DNA of 47,500 nt from Neocallimastix lanati (nom. inval.) (GCA_016946835.1 JACVTC010000021.1:337501-385000), one strand, 5' to 3'. Shown: positions 20,155-32,014, counted from the first letter of the stretch. The notes: generated from the sequence alone by a model not told the origin. Translations and numbers: made by a program.

Positions 20155-23100
20155 ATCGTCAAAAAAATTGCTTCAGTCTGCCATCGTTCCAAAATAGTTG
20201 ACTTAAAAGAAGATGATGATTATGAAGAAACTGCTGATTTCCAAGAAGGTACTACTACGGATTATTACGAAGATTTTGATGATAAGTCGGATGGTTCCAA
20301 AGAATTGAATTACTTAGTAAACGTTATAAAGAGAAAGGCAAATCATAAAGATGAAGAGACTAGTGACCAAAGAGAAAAGAGGGTTCACCGTAGTCTAAGA
20401 GATGATCCTAAGCCAATAGTTACTCCAGGTTTACGAAAACAAAAAGAAAATCAATTAAGGGGAACATCGCGACCAGTCAAAAAGCCAACAACTCAATTAC
20501 ATCCTTCGATTATGGTTCAACCTAGAATAGAAAAAGAAAAGAGAATTGAGAAAGAGCTAAGAGATAAGGAAAGAGCTAGTACTAGTACTTCTGTGGAAAA
20601 TAATAATAATAATAGTAATGTTAATGTTATTAATGAAGAAACTTCTCAGGAAGAAAATAATTCTAAACAAACTTTAAATAAATTAATTCAAGAAAAATCA
20701 TCAGAAAAGTCAATTGAAATTATGCCAACTAGAATTCCAAGAAGAATACAAATGCAAACTGATTGTGATAGTTATGACGTGATCAAAGATTTAAACTCCA
20801 GTAATTGCAATATTACATTTGGACAATTATTGGACGTTGCTCCAAAGATACGGTCTCAAGTATCACAAGGACTTAAATTAGAAAAGAATAATACTAAAAT
20901 TTCAGGTGCAGTGAATAATATGTGTGCTACTACAATAATAACGAACAATATAGATCATACATATAAAAGTAAACATCATGAACCACAAGAAGATGATATT
21001 GCTATGGTTGATGTAATAGTAGATGGAGTTCGTGGTAAGGCTTTAATAGATTCATGTAGCAACTTAAGTATTATCACAAAGCAATTTTTAGATAAATTAC
21101 CTTATCAGTATGAACCTATAGGAGTTAGTGCAGGACGAATACGTTTAGCAACGATGAATGATGATTACTCAGAAGATGTGTTAATCAAAGTTCCCGTAAA
21201 AATTAATGAACTAGAACTACTTGTTACGTGTAGAATTATAGACAAGGAGGATCCATTCTATGATATATTAATCAACCTCAAAACTCAAATTGATAACCAG
21301 TTATTTATACATCCAATTAGATATAGTCTTTGTCGATTTAATGATCAAGGTTTAATTGAAGAAATTGCACCTATTAATAATGAATATGATGACGAAGAAA
21401 AATTATTATGTGTAATCAAAGCATTGAATCACCAAGAAGCTAAGCAACAATTGAAAACGATTGAAGGATTACCACCCATAAAATATATATATGACACAGT
21501 TTTTCAAAGTACAATTAATTCAAATTATAGAGAAGCTATTACTAAATTACTTGAAGAATATATTGATATAATTGCAACTTCTTCTGAAGAATTAACACCT
21601 TCAGTTTTATCACCACACAAAATTATTCTTAAGGAAGGAGTTAAACCTATTAAACAAAAATTTTATCGACTTAGTAAATTAAAAACAGATATCTTAAAAG
21701 AAGAATTAACCAAACTCATATATAAACGATTAATTGAACCTTCATGTTCAGAATGGTCATCACCAGTAGTACTTGTGCCTAAAAAGAACGGTAAATGGCG
21801 CCTGTGTATTGACTATAGGAAAGTAAATGAAGCAACTAAGAAGGATTCTTATTCTTTACCAAATATTGAGGAAATTTTTGATAGCTTAGATGGAGCAAAA
21901 ATCTTCTCAACATTAGATCTTTATTCCGGTTATCATCAAATATTAATGGATGATGATAGTGTTGAAATCACTACCTTTACAACTAAGTTCGGAAACTACC
22001 AATTCAAGGTAATGCCCTTCGGTTTAACAGGTGCTCCAGCTACATTCCAAAGAGAAATGAACCGTATACTATTTCCCTTAATAGGAAAATGCGTCTATAA
22101 CTTTATCGATGATATTTTAATCTACTCAAGAACTGAAGAAGAACACCTAGAACATCTTAAACAAGTCTTAGAAATATTCAAGGAACATAAGTTAAAAATC
22201 AATATCGAAAAGTGTTCTTTCATGCAAACTGAAGTAGAAGTACTTGGACATAAAGTATCCTCAGAAGGTTTAAGTCCATTGGAAAACAAAGTTGAAGCTA
22301 TTAAAGAATGGAAGGCTCCCTCTAACATTCATGAACTTCGATCATTTTTAGGAGCCATTGGATATTATAGAAATTTTATTAAGGACTTTGCAAAAGTCAC
22401 TGCTCCTCTCTGCACTCTATTAAGAAAAGGTATTAAGTTTGAATGGAAAAAGGAACAAGAAGAAAGTTTTAAAATTCTTAAGGAAAGATTAATCAATGCC
22501 CCAATATTAAGATTTCCTAGATTTGATAGAGAATTTATTATAAGAACAGATGCTTCCTATGATGGAATAGGCGGTGTGCTTTTACAAAAGGATGATGAAA
22601 CTGGAAAGGAGCATCCGGTTCATTATATTAGTAGAAGTTTATCTAAATCGGAAAAGAATTATGGAATTACGGATCTAGAAGGTGCTGCTCTAATTTACTG
22701 TATTAATAAATTAAAATCTTATATTATGGGAAATCCTAAGCAAACTATAGTATATACAGATCATAGACCATTAATCGGATTACTTAAAAGTAAGGAACCA
22801 CAAAATTCTCGTCATACTAGATGGTGTTTGACTGTCAGTATGTTAGGAATTGATTTACGATATGAAACTGGAAAGAATAATGTTGTCGCAGATGCTTTAT
22901 CAAGAATGAAAAATGAAAAAGAAAAAGTTGTCTTAACAACACAAATTATCAAGGAACAAGATGAAAACCTGCTTTCAAGAACCATTAAGGAATTTATTGA
23001 AGAAAAATTTACGACAATTGATGGTGTGGACTACTTTGTTGATGGCAATAATTATAGGAAATTAGTTACAGATACAAAAGAAAAACTTCAATTAATTTTT

Positions 23101-24127
23101 CAAGCGCACAGTATAGGACACGAAGGCTATTACAAGACATATCAACGTTTGAAAAAGAGCTACTATTGGAACAATATGGTTAATGACATTAAGCGAATTA
23201 TAGGTAAATGTGAAAAATGTCAATTAAATAAATCTCAACCATACCCTGAACCAACAGAAGATAAACCAACTGAAGTGGAAGGACCATTTACACACTTAGG
23301 ATTGGACATTATAGGACCTCTAAGTAAAACCAGAAATAATAATCAATATATAATCGTTGTGGTTGATTATTTTACTAAATGGGTTGAGGCAGAGCCCACT
23401 GAAAATGTTACTTCTCAGGATGTGATAAAATTTTTAATTAATGTATTTGCTCGACACGGTGTACCTCAAATTATCACTACTGATAATGGAACACAATTTA
23501 CATCAGATATGACAAAAAATCTTCCTTGATTTATATGATGTATATGTTAAATTTATCACTCCATATCATCCTGAAAGCAATGGTTTAGTTGAGAATCGTA
23601 ATAAAGAAATTGGAAAATTATTACGATTACTAGGACAACAACACAAAGAATGGGATGAAATTTTACCATCTGCACTTTGGGCTTTAAGAACTACTAAAAA
23701 CTCAATCACCAACCATTCAAGTTTTGAATTAGTTTATGGAAGGGAGGACCAACAACCTTTTGACATTGCTGCCAGACCAACTAAGGGTATAAATAAGTCT
23801 TCTGACGAAATTCTACTGGAAAAATTTGTATCACACTACCAATGGGTAATGGAGGCCGCGTCTAATATCAAAAATGCTTCGAAGTATTGGGCTACTAGGA
23901 GAGAAGAAAAGACCAGTATGAATCAAGCTAAAAGAATAAAACCAGGTGATTTAGTACTAGTAAGAAATTTTAATCGAACTAAATTAGAACCTTACTTTGT
24001 TGGACCTATGAAAGTGGTAAAGAAACAATTCAATACAGTCACTTTAGCTGATCCTGCTACTAATATACAAATGAATCGTAATGTTCATTTGAAAAATATT
24101 GTCAAGTTTAACTCAGCTTCTACCTAG
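20129..24127 (+). pseudogene. Element B pol polyprotein (one frameshift)
   Basis: Entered by -1 frameshift; an ATG is not needed. After a charged linker comes protease with GKALIDSCSNLSII (catalytic codons 21049-21057), where Cys replaces the usual Gly of D[ST]G. RT follows with RLCIDYRKVNEATKKDSYSL, LDLYSGYHQI, MPFGLTGAPATFQ and the catalytic NFIDDILIYS (Phe in place of Tyr of YxDD), then RNase H (IRTDASYDGIGGVL, TDHRPL, ADALSR) and integrase with HHCC (HSIGHEGYYK, CEKCQLNK), DIIGPL, TTDNGTQFTS and HPESNGLVENRNKE. The frame stops at 23529 because of one extra A near 23514-23519; the correct frame then runs to TAG at 24127. The integrase tail ends in a GPMKVVKKQFNTVTLADP module with no chromodomain. 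This would be functional apart from one homopolymer base. Confidence 0.92.
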
Positions 24128-24138
24128 CTTGAGTCTTA

Positions 24139-24149
24139 GCGGGGGCATC
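24139..24149 (+). other. Element B polypurine tract
   Basis: GCGGGGGCATC directly before the 3' LTR primes plus-strand synthesis. The same motif with C or T at position 2 stands before the LTRs at 28592 (E), 37326 (D) and 40313 (F). Confidence 0.85.
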
Positions 24150-24150
24150 T

Positions 24151-24942
24151 TAATACAGAATGAACAAATAATACTAATTGTGCTAGAATAATATAAATTA
24201 TTCTAACCTTATAGATTATTTTATTCTATATAATTGGAACTTTCCAATATTCTTCAAATATTACTAAATAGAAATCTTAAGTTAATAAATCACTAATTAA
24301 CTTATAATTCCTTTTTGAATTATCGATCCGATTCCATTATAATGTATTAAAAATCTTTAGCCAAGAATATTGTCCTTGCCCACTTAATATATTAATATTA
24401 TATTTCTTTTGTATTATGTTATATTGAAAATAATCAAATCTATTTAATTAGTTATTAAAATTTTCGTTATCAATTTAAATTTATTTTTAATTACTAAATT
24501 TAACTAAACCACAATAAAATATTCTGTATAATCTCTTTATTTTTATTTTATATATATTAGTATTAAACTATTATTAAATAATTAATAATTCAATAATATA
24601 TAACTACTATTTATAACAATAATATTATTAACTAAAATAATAATTCAATTTCAATTTAAATGTTTTATTTATAAAAATAATTAGTAATTAGTTTATTAAA
24701 AAAATAGTTAGGCTTTACAAATTTTAATTTGATAAAAAAAATATAAATACATGTAATTTTAGTGAAATAAAATATAATCAATAACTTTCTTTTTATTAAA
24801 TAAATAATTATATTATTATTTTTTCTTTTATAAATTTAAATAAATAAATATTGATTTTAAAACAAATTATTTTTTTTTTTATTGTAATTTTATTATTTGT
24901 GTTAATTATTATTATATTCCTAAAATTATATGAACCATACCA
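24151..24942 (+). repeat. Element B 3' LTR
   Basis: 792 bp, same as 17917-18708 as far as read by eye; followed by the target repeat TATTT. Confidence 0.93.
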
Positions 24943-24948
24943 TATTTT

Positions 24949-25947
24949 TGTAAGAATCTATAATTATTTTTAACAAAATAATTATATTTTCTTAGTTAGG
25001 TTATAATTAATATAACTTTTATTTAACTCATATTTCATTTATACAATTAATTATAATTAATAATTTATTTAATTATGTATTAAAATTTTATTTAGTTTAA
25101 TATTAAAAATTTATTTAATCAAATAATTTTTATACATTTAAAATAATATTAAATTTATTTAATTATTCACTTAATTATTAAATTTATTAGTTTTAGTTTT
25201 CTCTCACTTATTAAATCATAAACTAAAACACTATTCTGTATTTTATCATGTATTCTGTATTCTATCATGTATTCTGTATTGTATTAATCATGTATTTTAT
25301 TATTAATGTATTGTTTTATATTTTTTATGTAAAGTTCTATAAAATAGAACTAAATAGATTAAATTTTAAATTTTATGATCGAAATAATTTTCATTATTTT
25401 ATTCTTTTATTTTCGATCATTATATTAGATTAAGTAATCGGTTAATTAAGGTTTTTCCAATTACTTCTTAAAAGTAATCGGTTTTACTTAATTAACGCGA
25501 CGATCGATATGGATAGAATATCGATCAAAAAACTTATCTAGGTTTTTCTTCTAGTCTTTTCCTAGATAAGAGATTTGTTAAGATTAGAACCCCTTTTGAT
25601 TTTAACCTTATTTTGACAAAAAAGTATAAATAAGGCTCTTGAGTTCTCTTTGAGAAATCAAGAGTTATTATTATAACAATTATAATATAATAATAATAAC
25701 AATAAGTTTTAACATTTAAAATTTTTAATAAATAATAAAACAAATTATTTTAATAAAACAAATTTTATAATTAAAACTTTTCCTTATCAATTTTAGTGTT
25801 TCGTCTATTATAATTCGTTATAATAAACTCGATAATTAGAAAGAACCATAGGTAAGTATGATTCTTTTCTAAACCTTTAATATTAGCAGTTAGAGCTAAT
25901 ATTAATGATTAATAATTTAATTATAATTTTTTAATTAAATTATTACA
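24949..25947 (+). mobile_element. Solo LTR X, plus orientation (family 1)
   Basis: 999 bp from TGTAAGAATC to TTATTACA, flanked by ATTTT on both sides (24944-24948 and 25948-25952). It carries the family-1 set: U3 hairpin (25533-25570), TATAAATA (25625-25632), start-site hairpin (25636-25664), AAGAGTTATTATTA from 25660, and an imperfect poly(A)-type hairpin (25803-25828). GGTAAGT at 25851-25857 matches a 5' splice site. It starts one base after the target repeat of element B. An equally long inverted copy is at 29618-30616. Confidence 0.88.
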
Positions 25948-25951
25948 ATTT

Positions 25952-26442
25952 TGATACGGTACCACCATAAATACCATAATTTAGTGAAAATTAGGTTAGT
26001 GAAATCTTATTGGTTAATATTTAGTAATATTATATATAGTTAGTAAATAATAATAGTTTAAGGAATGGTTCTTTTATTAATATTAATTTAGTTTATTAAT
26101 AATTTAACCTATAAACATGTTTATTAGTATAGTTTAGTGTAGTTTTATATTTAGTTTACATTAATAATATGATAGATTTTAGTAATTAATTATATTTTAT
26201 TGAATGATTTAATTATATTTTAACTAATTAACAACTATTTATATTGATGATGTATTTTTATTGATGAATGATAATAAATAAATAAAATAAATAAACTAAA
26301 TATTAAAGTGTGAATATTATTATTGTGTGTATTATTCTATATAATATTAGAATATATTATTTTGTCAATTATTCCCTACTGTTATCGTCCAAATAAAATA
26401 AAATAAATATTGATATTGATGTTTAATAAAAATATCGTATCA
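25952..26442 (+). repeat. Element E 5' LTR
   Basis: Begins TGATACGGTACC and ends CGTATCA; repeated at 28592-29086. Confidence 0.9.
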
Positions 26443-26673
26443 TAATTTTGGTGGAGAATCCGGGCGTGACAGTAACAAGATAATATGAAAATAATATTTA
26501 TAGAATAATAATAATACATAATAATAAATAATAAAATAAGTTTAATATATATATATAAAAAAAAGTAATAATAATAATAATAAAAATAAAAATATTGTAT
26601 AATTAATAATAGTAAACAAACAAACAAACAAAAAAAAAAAAAAAAAAGTATATAATATAAATAAAAAATAAAA

Positions 26674-28230
26674 ATGGATATCTATAAGTTGTTAAGAAAT
26701 TTACCATTATTGAAAAATTATGGTAAAGATGTTGACTTATGGATACATGATTTCGAAGAAGTTATGGATCTATGGGATATCCAGAATCCTAAACGAAGAC
26801 TTATATTTATGCAAGAATGTGTGGATTATGCTCTTAAAGAAGTTTTAAAAAGTATAGAAGAAAATGGAGAAAATAAAACTTATCCATCAACTCAAATTAT
26901 TAAAGAAGAATTTGAGAAATATTTAGGAATCACTCAGAACGATAAAATTTGGGAATTAAAGGAATCAAAAATAAAAACAAATGAACCAATACCAATATTT
27001 TATATTAATTATATTAGAAAGTATAAAAATATTGATAAAGAAATGAGAAAATTAATTACAGTAGAAGATTATATAAACTCAATTAAACCAAGAATATATC
27101 CATGTTTAAAAGTATTAGAGCAAGAATGTGAAAATATTGAAGAAGCAATTAAAATCGCGGAAAAGGCCAGTAGAATTGAAGAGAAATTAAATTTCAAAAT
27201 AGATTTTAATAATTATAAACAAAATTATAAAAATAATTATATAAATTATCATAATAATAATATTAATAAGAAAAATAATAAATTAATGTGCTTTAGATGT
27301 TATGAAATAGGCCACAAGGCATTCAATTGTAAATATTCATTTAAAGAATTATCAATAATGGAAGAAAAAGGAATAATAGAAAAGAATAAAAGAAGTAATT
27401 ATAGGGAAAATTTTAATAAGAAAAAAATATTTTTATATAATAAAAATAATTATAATAAATTATTTGGTAAAAATAGTAATAATTATTATTATTATAATAA
27501 TAATGGAAACTATTCGGGTAATGTTGGTAATTGGAATAATAAACAAAACGATATTAATATAAATAAACAGAATAATTTAAATAATTATATGAGTAATAAT
27601 AATAATAATTATCAAAATAATAAGTTAAACATTCAAAGGTATGAATTTAATAATTATGACAACAATAAAAACTTTTATTGGACTAAAAATAATAATATCA
27701 AAAATAGAAATTGGTATAATAATCTTGGTAATAATAATAATTATAATTATGGAATAAATACTAATAATAACAGTGATAGTAATAATAATAATTGTAGAGA
27801 TGAAAATAATTATAATAATAATCATAATGAGAGAAATAACAGTTATAATTCTTATAGAAGTAATAATAGAAACAATAACTTTGTTTATTATGGAACTAAT
27901 AATTACAATAATAACAATAATAATAATAATAATTGTAACAAAAATAATATAATTAATTGTGAAAAGAATTCAGAAAACCGAATTAGTAATTTCAGTTATA
28001 ATATTAATAAACCTAGAGTTGAGAAAAATGTGACTTACGCTTCTAATGAAAATAAAAATAATGATAGAAATATAAATTTTGAAAAGGGATATAATAATTT
28101 AGTATTTAATAACAATAATAATAATAATGCTAATAACAATAATAATAATTTTATATGTAACGTGGAAGATTTAAAGAAAAAAGATTTTGGAATGGAAAAT
28201 AATACAAAAAAAAAAAAAATAAATAAATAA
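26674..28230 (+). CDS. Element E gag with long Asn-rich tail
   Basis: 518 residues, uninterrupted. Residues 1-185 resemble the capsid part of B gag (LWIHDFEEVMDLWDI; TYPSTQIIKEEFEKYLGI; IEEAIKIAEKASRIEEKLN). One CCHC knuckle follows, CFRCYEIGHKAFNC (about residues 206-219). From about residue 240 to the end the protein is dominated by Asn and Tyr with repeated Asn runs encoded by AAT/AAC, where B would have the frameshift and pol. The Asn-rich part resembles prion-like low-complexity segments. Whether it aids particle assembly or is a by-product of AAT expansion in the DNA is unknown. The intact frame and similar LTRs suggest recent mobility in trans. Confidence 0.82.
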   Translation: MDIYKLLRNLPLLKNYGKDVDLWIHDFEEVMDLWDIQNPKRRLIFMQECVDYALKEVLKSIEENGENKTYPSTQIIKEEFEKYLGITQNDKIWELKESKIKTNEPIPIFYINYIRKYKNIDKEMRKLITVEDYINSIKPRIYPCLKVLEQECENIEEAIKIAEKASRIEEKLNFKIDFNNYKQNYKNNYINYHNNNINKKNNKLMCFRCYEIGHKAFNCKYSFKELSIMEEKGIIEKNKRSNYRENFNKKKIFLYNKNNYNKLFGKNSNNYYYYNNNGNYSGNVGNWNNKQNDININKQNNLNNYMSNNNNNYQNNKLNIQRYEFNNYDNNKNFYWTKNNNIKNRNWYNNLGNNNNYNYGINTNNNSDSNNNNCRDENNYNNNHNERNNSYNSYRSNNRNNNFVYYGTNNYNNNNNNNNNCNKNNIINCEKNSENRISNFSYNINKPRVEKNVTYASNENKNNDRNINFEKGYNNLVFNNNNNNNANNNNNNFICNVEDLKKKDFGMENNTKKKKINK

Positions 28231-28369
28231 ATAATAATTAATTAAATAATTTGAAATTTCAAAATCTCAAATTTCAAAATTAAAATTTAAAATTTTGAAA
28301 TATATTTATTTTTATTATATATAGTTTAAAAATTTATTATTATAAAAATTTATTATATATTTATATAAA

Positions 28370-28408
<39 letters not shown>

Positions 28409-28452
28409 ATTATAAAAAAAAATTTATTAAAAAAAAAAAAAAGAAAAAATTT

Positions 28453-28493
<41 letters not shown>

Positions 28494-28560
28494 ATTATAA
28501 AAAAAGAAAAAAAAAAAAAAAAAAAAATTTATGAAAGTAACTAAATTTTGGTGACTTCAA
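28231..28560. other. Element E 3' spacer with poly(A) blocks
   Basis: Blocks of A separated by TTTATTATA-like pieces; no frame. It ends with a short hairpin (GACTTC/GAAGTC, about 28553-28571) just ahead of the polypurine tract. Confidence 0.7.
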
Positions 28561-28591
28561 GGGACGAAGTCTAATTTCAGTGGGGGCATCT

Positions 28592-29086
28592 TGATACGGT
28601 ACCACCATAAATACCATAATTTAGTGAAAATTAGGTTAGTGAAATCTTATTGGTTAATAATAATTTAGTAATATTATATATAGTTAGTAAATAATAATAG
28701 TTTAAGGAATGGTTCTTTTATTAATATTAATTTAGTTTATTAATAATTTAACCTATAAACATGTTTATTAGTATAGTTTAGTGTAGTTTTATATTTAGTT
28801 TACATTAATAATATGATAGATTTTAGTAATTAATTATATTTTATTGAATGATTTAATTATATTTTAACTAATTAACAACTATTTATATTGATGATGTATT
28901 TTTATTGATGAATGATAATAAATAAATAAAATAAATAAACTAAATATTAAAGTGTGAATATTATTATTGTGTGTATTATTCTATATAATATTAGAATATA
29001 TTATTTTGTCAATTATTCCCTACTGTTATCGTCCAAATAAAATAAAATAAATATTGATATTGATGTTTAATAAAAATATCGTATCA
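28592..29086 (+). repeat. Element E 3' LTR
   Basis: 495 bp; matches the 5' LTR apart from a 4-bp insertion near 28660. Followed by ATTTT. Confidence 0.9.
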
Positions 29087-29090
29087 ATTT

Positions 29091-29612
29091 TGATAAAGAA
29101 TAGAATAATAATGATATTTTTAATTAAATTTTTAATAATTTATTATATAAAAATATATTATTATATTCTTTACTATTAATAATTTTCTTATATTCTATAT
29201 TAATAATTTTTATATTAATTATATTTTATTATTTTAAATATTAAATTTATGTAATTAATTAATTTATATGATTGGTTTTAATAATGTAATTAAATAATAT
29301 AAAATATGTATTATCCATATTATTTTATGAAGGGGGCCTTTCTGAGGAAAGAAATAGTAAAAATAGTAGTGATAATAGGAATAATAATTGAAAGGTTTCC
29401 CATATTGTTATAATAATAAATATTAATATTAATAAAGTTATTTTTAACAATAAAATAATTATATAATTTATAAATGATAAATATTTTTAATAATAATTCT
29501 TTAAATAAAATTTATAATGTGTAATAATAAATTCTTTTAGTGTAATTTAGTAGTTATTTAAATTATCTATTTATTTAATGTTCACACTCCTTTTCTAATA
29601 TGAACCTCAACA
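29091..29612 (+). mobile_element. Solo LTR F (family 2)
   Basis: TGATAAAGAATAG...CCTCAACA, flanked by ATTT(T) (29087-29091 and 29613-29617). A second copy at 40313-40832 follows a polypurine tract, which proves it is an LTR. Confidence 0.8.
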
Positions 29613-29617
29613 ATTTT

Positions 29618-30616
29618 TGTAATAATTTAATTAAAAAATTATAATTAAATTATTAATCATTAATATTAGCTCTAACTGCTAATATTAAAGGTTTAGAAAA
29701 GAATCATACTTACCTATGGTTCTTTCTAATTATCGAGTTTATTATAACGAATTATAATAGACGAAACACTAAAATTGATAAGGAAAAGTTTTAATTATAA
29801 AATTTGTTTTATTAAAATAATTTGTTTTATTATTTATTAAAAATTTTAAATGTTAAAACTTATTGTTATTATTATTATATTATAATTGTTATAATAATAA
29901 CTCTTAATTTCTCAAAGAGAACTCAAGAGCCTTATTTATACTTTTTTGTCAAAATAAGGTTAAAATCAAAAGGGGTTCTAATCTTAACAAATTTCTTATC
30001 TAGGAAAAGATTAGAAGAAAAACCTAGATAAGTTTTTTGATCGATATTCTATCCATATCAATCATCGCGTTAATTAAGTAAAACCGATTACTTTTAAGAA
30101 GTAATTGGAAAAACCTTAATTAACCGATTACTTAATCTAATATAATGATCGAAAATAAAAGAATAAAATAATGAAAATTATTTCGATCATAAAATTTAAA
30201 ATTTAATCTATTTAGTTCTATTTTATAGAACTTTACATAAAAAATATAAAACAATACATTAATAATAAAATACATGATTAATACAATACAGAATACATGA
30301 TAGAATACAGAATACATGATAAAATACAGAATAGTGTTTTAGTTTATGATTTAATAAGTGAGAGAAAACTAAAACTAATAAATTTAATAATTAAGTGAAT
30401 AATTAAATAAATTTAATATTATTTTAAATGTATAAAAATTATTTGATTAAATAAATTTTTAATATTAAACTAAATAAAATTTTAATATATAATTAAATAA
30501 ATTATTAATTATAATTAATTGTATAAATGAAATATGAGTTAAATAAAAGTTATATTAATTATAACCTAACTAAGAAAATATAATTATTTTGTTAAAAATA
30601 ATTATAGATTCTTACA
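29618..30616 (-). mobile_element. Solo LTR X, minus orientation (family 1)
   Basis: 999 bp, near-identical inverted copy of 24949-25947 with the same ends. Left flank is ATTTT but right flank is TTATG, so no matching target repeat; recombination or a lost partner may explain this. Confidence 0.85.
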
Positions 30617-30621
30617 TTATG

Positions 30622-31476
30622 TGTAAGAAACTCTAATAAAAAGAAATTTTTTATAAGAGTTTATTTTTTATATTGATTGAGTTTATTATTAAAAAAAAAA
30701 TAAAGAAAAATACTTATATTTAAATAGACGAAAATTAGAAAAAGTAGAAGACTCGTATATAAAAATAAGTTTTTAAAACACAAAATTTTATTAAAAAAAA
30801 TTTTAAACTTTAAATTTTAGGTTATTATTATTTTTAATATTTATCTTTATTAATATTTTTAATAATAATAACTCTTGATTTCTGAAAAAACAGAAATCAA
30901 TCGTTATTTTATACTTTTTTATTTATTAATTAATCTTATTTTATATTTATTTATTATTATTATTTTTTTATCATGTGTCTGTTTAATTAATTAATTATTA
31001 TTATTTTTTTTTTCATGTGTTTATTTAATTAATAATTATTTAATATAATATATTAATTATTTCTTAATTAAGCTATTGTTTGCTAGTCAGCTGTTGTATC
31101 TTCAGGAAAAGACTAGCAGAAAAACCTGAAGATTTTCTTAATTGTATTAAATTTGAACGAATTATTTCAAAGAAATTTATTATTTAATTTAATTTAATTA
31201 TTATTTAATATTATTGTGAAAATAATTTTAGAATATTAAATATTAATTTTAATTTATTTATTATTTAATATTATCGTGGAAATTATTTAGAAGAATTTTA
31301 AATTTTAAACATAATTGTATTTGTGAAAATTCTATTATTGTTTTTTAATATTTAATATTATTATACTTACGTATTTTAATTTTTTAATTAATAAAATTTA
31401 TATTTAGATTAATTTGTAATTAATAAAATTTATATTTAGACTAAGAAATATAGAAAATATTTCTATATTTCTTACA
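30622..31476 (-). mobile_element. Solo LTR Y (family 1)
   Basis: 855 bp with inverted ends TGTAAGAA/TTCTTACA and perfect target repeat TTATG (30617-30621 and 31477-31481). On the minus strand it has the U3 hairpin (31098-31133), a TATAAAATAAC box (about 30902-30913), the start-site hairpin (30875-30900) and AAGAGTTATTATTA. Sequence between these landmarks is largely diverged from X and W. Confidence 0.88.
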
Positions 31477-31945
31477 TTATGAGTGTAAAGAATTATAATT
31501 ATTTTTCAAAATAATTATTATTCTTTATTAAAAAATTAATATTTAAAGTTTATTATTTTATAAAATTTTATGAATAATTTTATTAATTATGTCACATAGT
31601 AATTATTAATTAATATTATTGTTTTAAAATTTATTTACATTAAATTAAATTATCAATAATTAATATATTAAATTATAATAATGTATTATTGTATTAAAAT
31701 AATGATAAATTCTATTTAATTAAGAAAAATTAAATTGTATTAAAATAATAATTTTATTTAATCAAGAAATAATTAAATTATATTATTTCTTGGACTTTTA
31801 ATTAAGATAATTAAAAGAATTAATTATTTAATTATACTTGTGATTAAATATTAATAAAATTAATATATAATTAGTTAATAAGTTTTCTCCCTTATTCCGG
31901 TTTTCTTATTAACTAAAGATTGATGTAATCAAACACCAATCGAGA

Positions 31946-31983
31946 TCTATCTAGTTTTTTCTTCTAATCTTTTTCTAGATAGA
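31946..31983 (+). promoter_or_regulatory. Conserved U3 hairpin of LTR W
   Basis: Arms TCTATCTAG/CTAGATAGA around a pyrimidine-rich loop containing CTTCTAATCT. Counterparts are at 78-115, 25533-25570 and (minus) 31098-31133, with paired changes in the arms and a conserved loop. Confidence 0.75.
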
Positions 31984-32014
31984 GATAATTTTCCAAGATT
32001 AGAAATCAAATTAA

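Larger units (their letters stand above)
17917..24942 (+). mobile_element. Element B: near-intact Ty3/gypsy retrotransposon (family 2)
   Basis: Two 792-bp LTRs, identical as far as I can read, enclose a primer site, a structured leader, gag, a -1 frameshift signal, pol (protease, RT, RNase H, integrase) and a polypurine tract. Target duplication: TATT(T) at 17913-17917 and again at 24943-24947. The matching LTRs mean a recent insertion. The only visible defect is one extra base in an A run near 23514-23519 inside integrase, which could also be a sequencing error. The insertion point is 10-15 bp upstream of the tRNA-Gly gene, the classic Ty3 target. Confidence 0.95.
25952..29086 (+). mobile_element. 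Element E: gag-only non-autonomous Ty3-type element
   Basis: LTRs of 491 and 495 bp (TGATACGG...CGTATCA) differ by one 4-bp indel on reading and enclose a primer site (TGGTGGAGAATCCGGGCG, 26449-26466), one long gag reading, and the polypurine tract GTGGGGGCATC (28580-28590). ATTT(T) flanks both ends. There is no protease, RT or integrase, so it must be copied by enzymes from elsewhere. The primer-site start, polypurine tract and gag homology all point to family 2 (element B type) as helper. Confidence 0.88.

Noticed and set aside
20305-23529. A start codon for pol at 20305
   Set aside because: That codon is TTG and the frame is open further upstream to the slippery site, so pol is entered by frameshifting.
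25248-25433. 61-codon frame in LTR X and its inverted twin at 30132-30317
   Set aside because: Hydrophobic chance reading of repeated AT-rich LTR sequence; identical only because the LTR is duplicated.
24949-30616. A single DNA transposon with 999-bp inverted ends
   Set aside because: Each end has LTR architecture, the left one has its own target repeat, and the outer flanks (ATTTT and TTATG) do not match.
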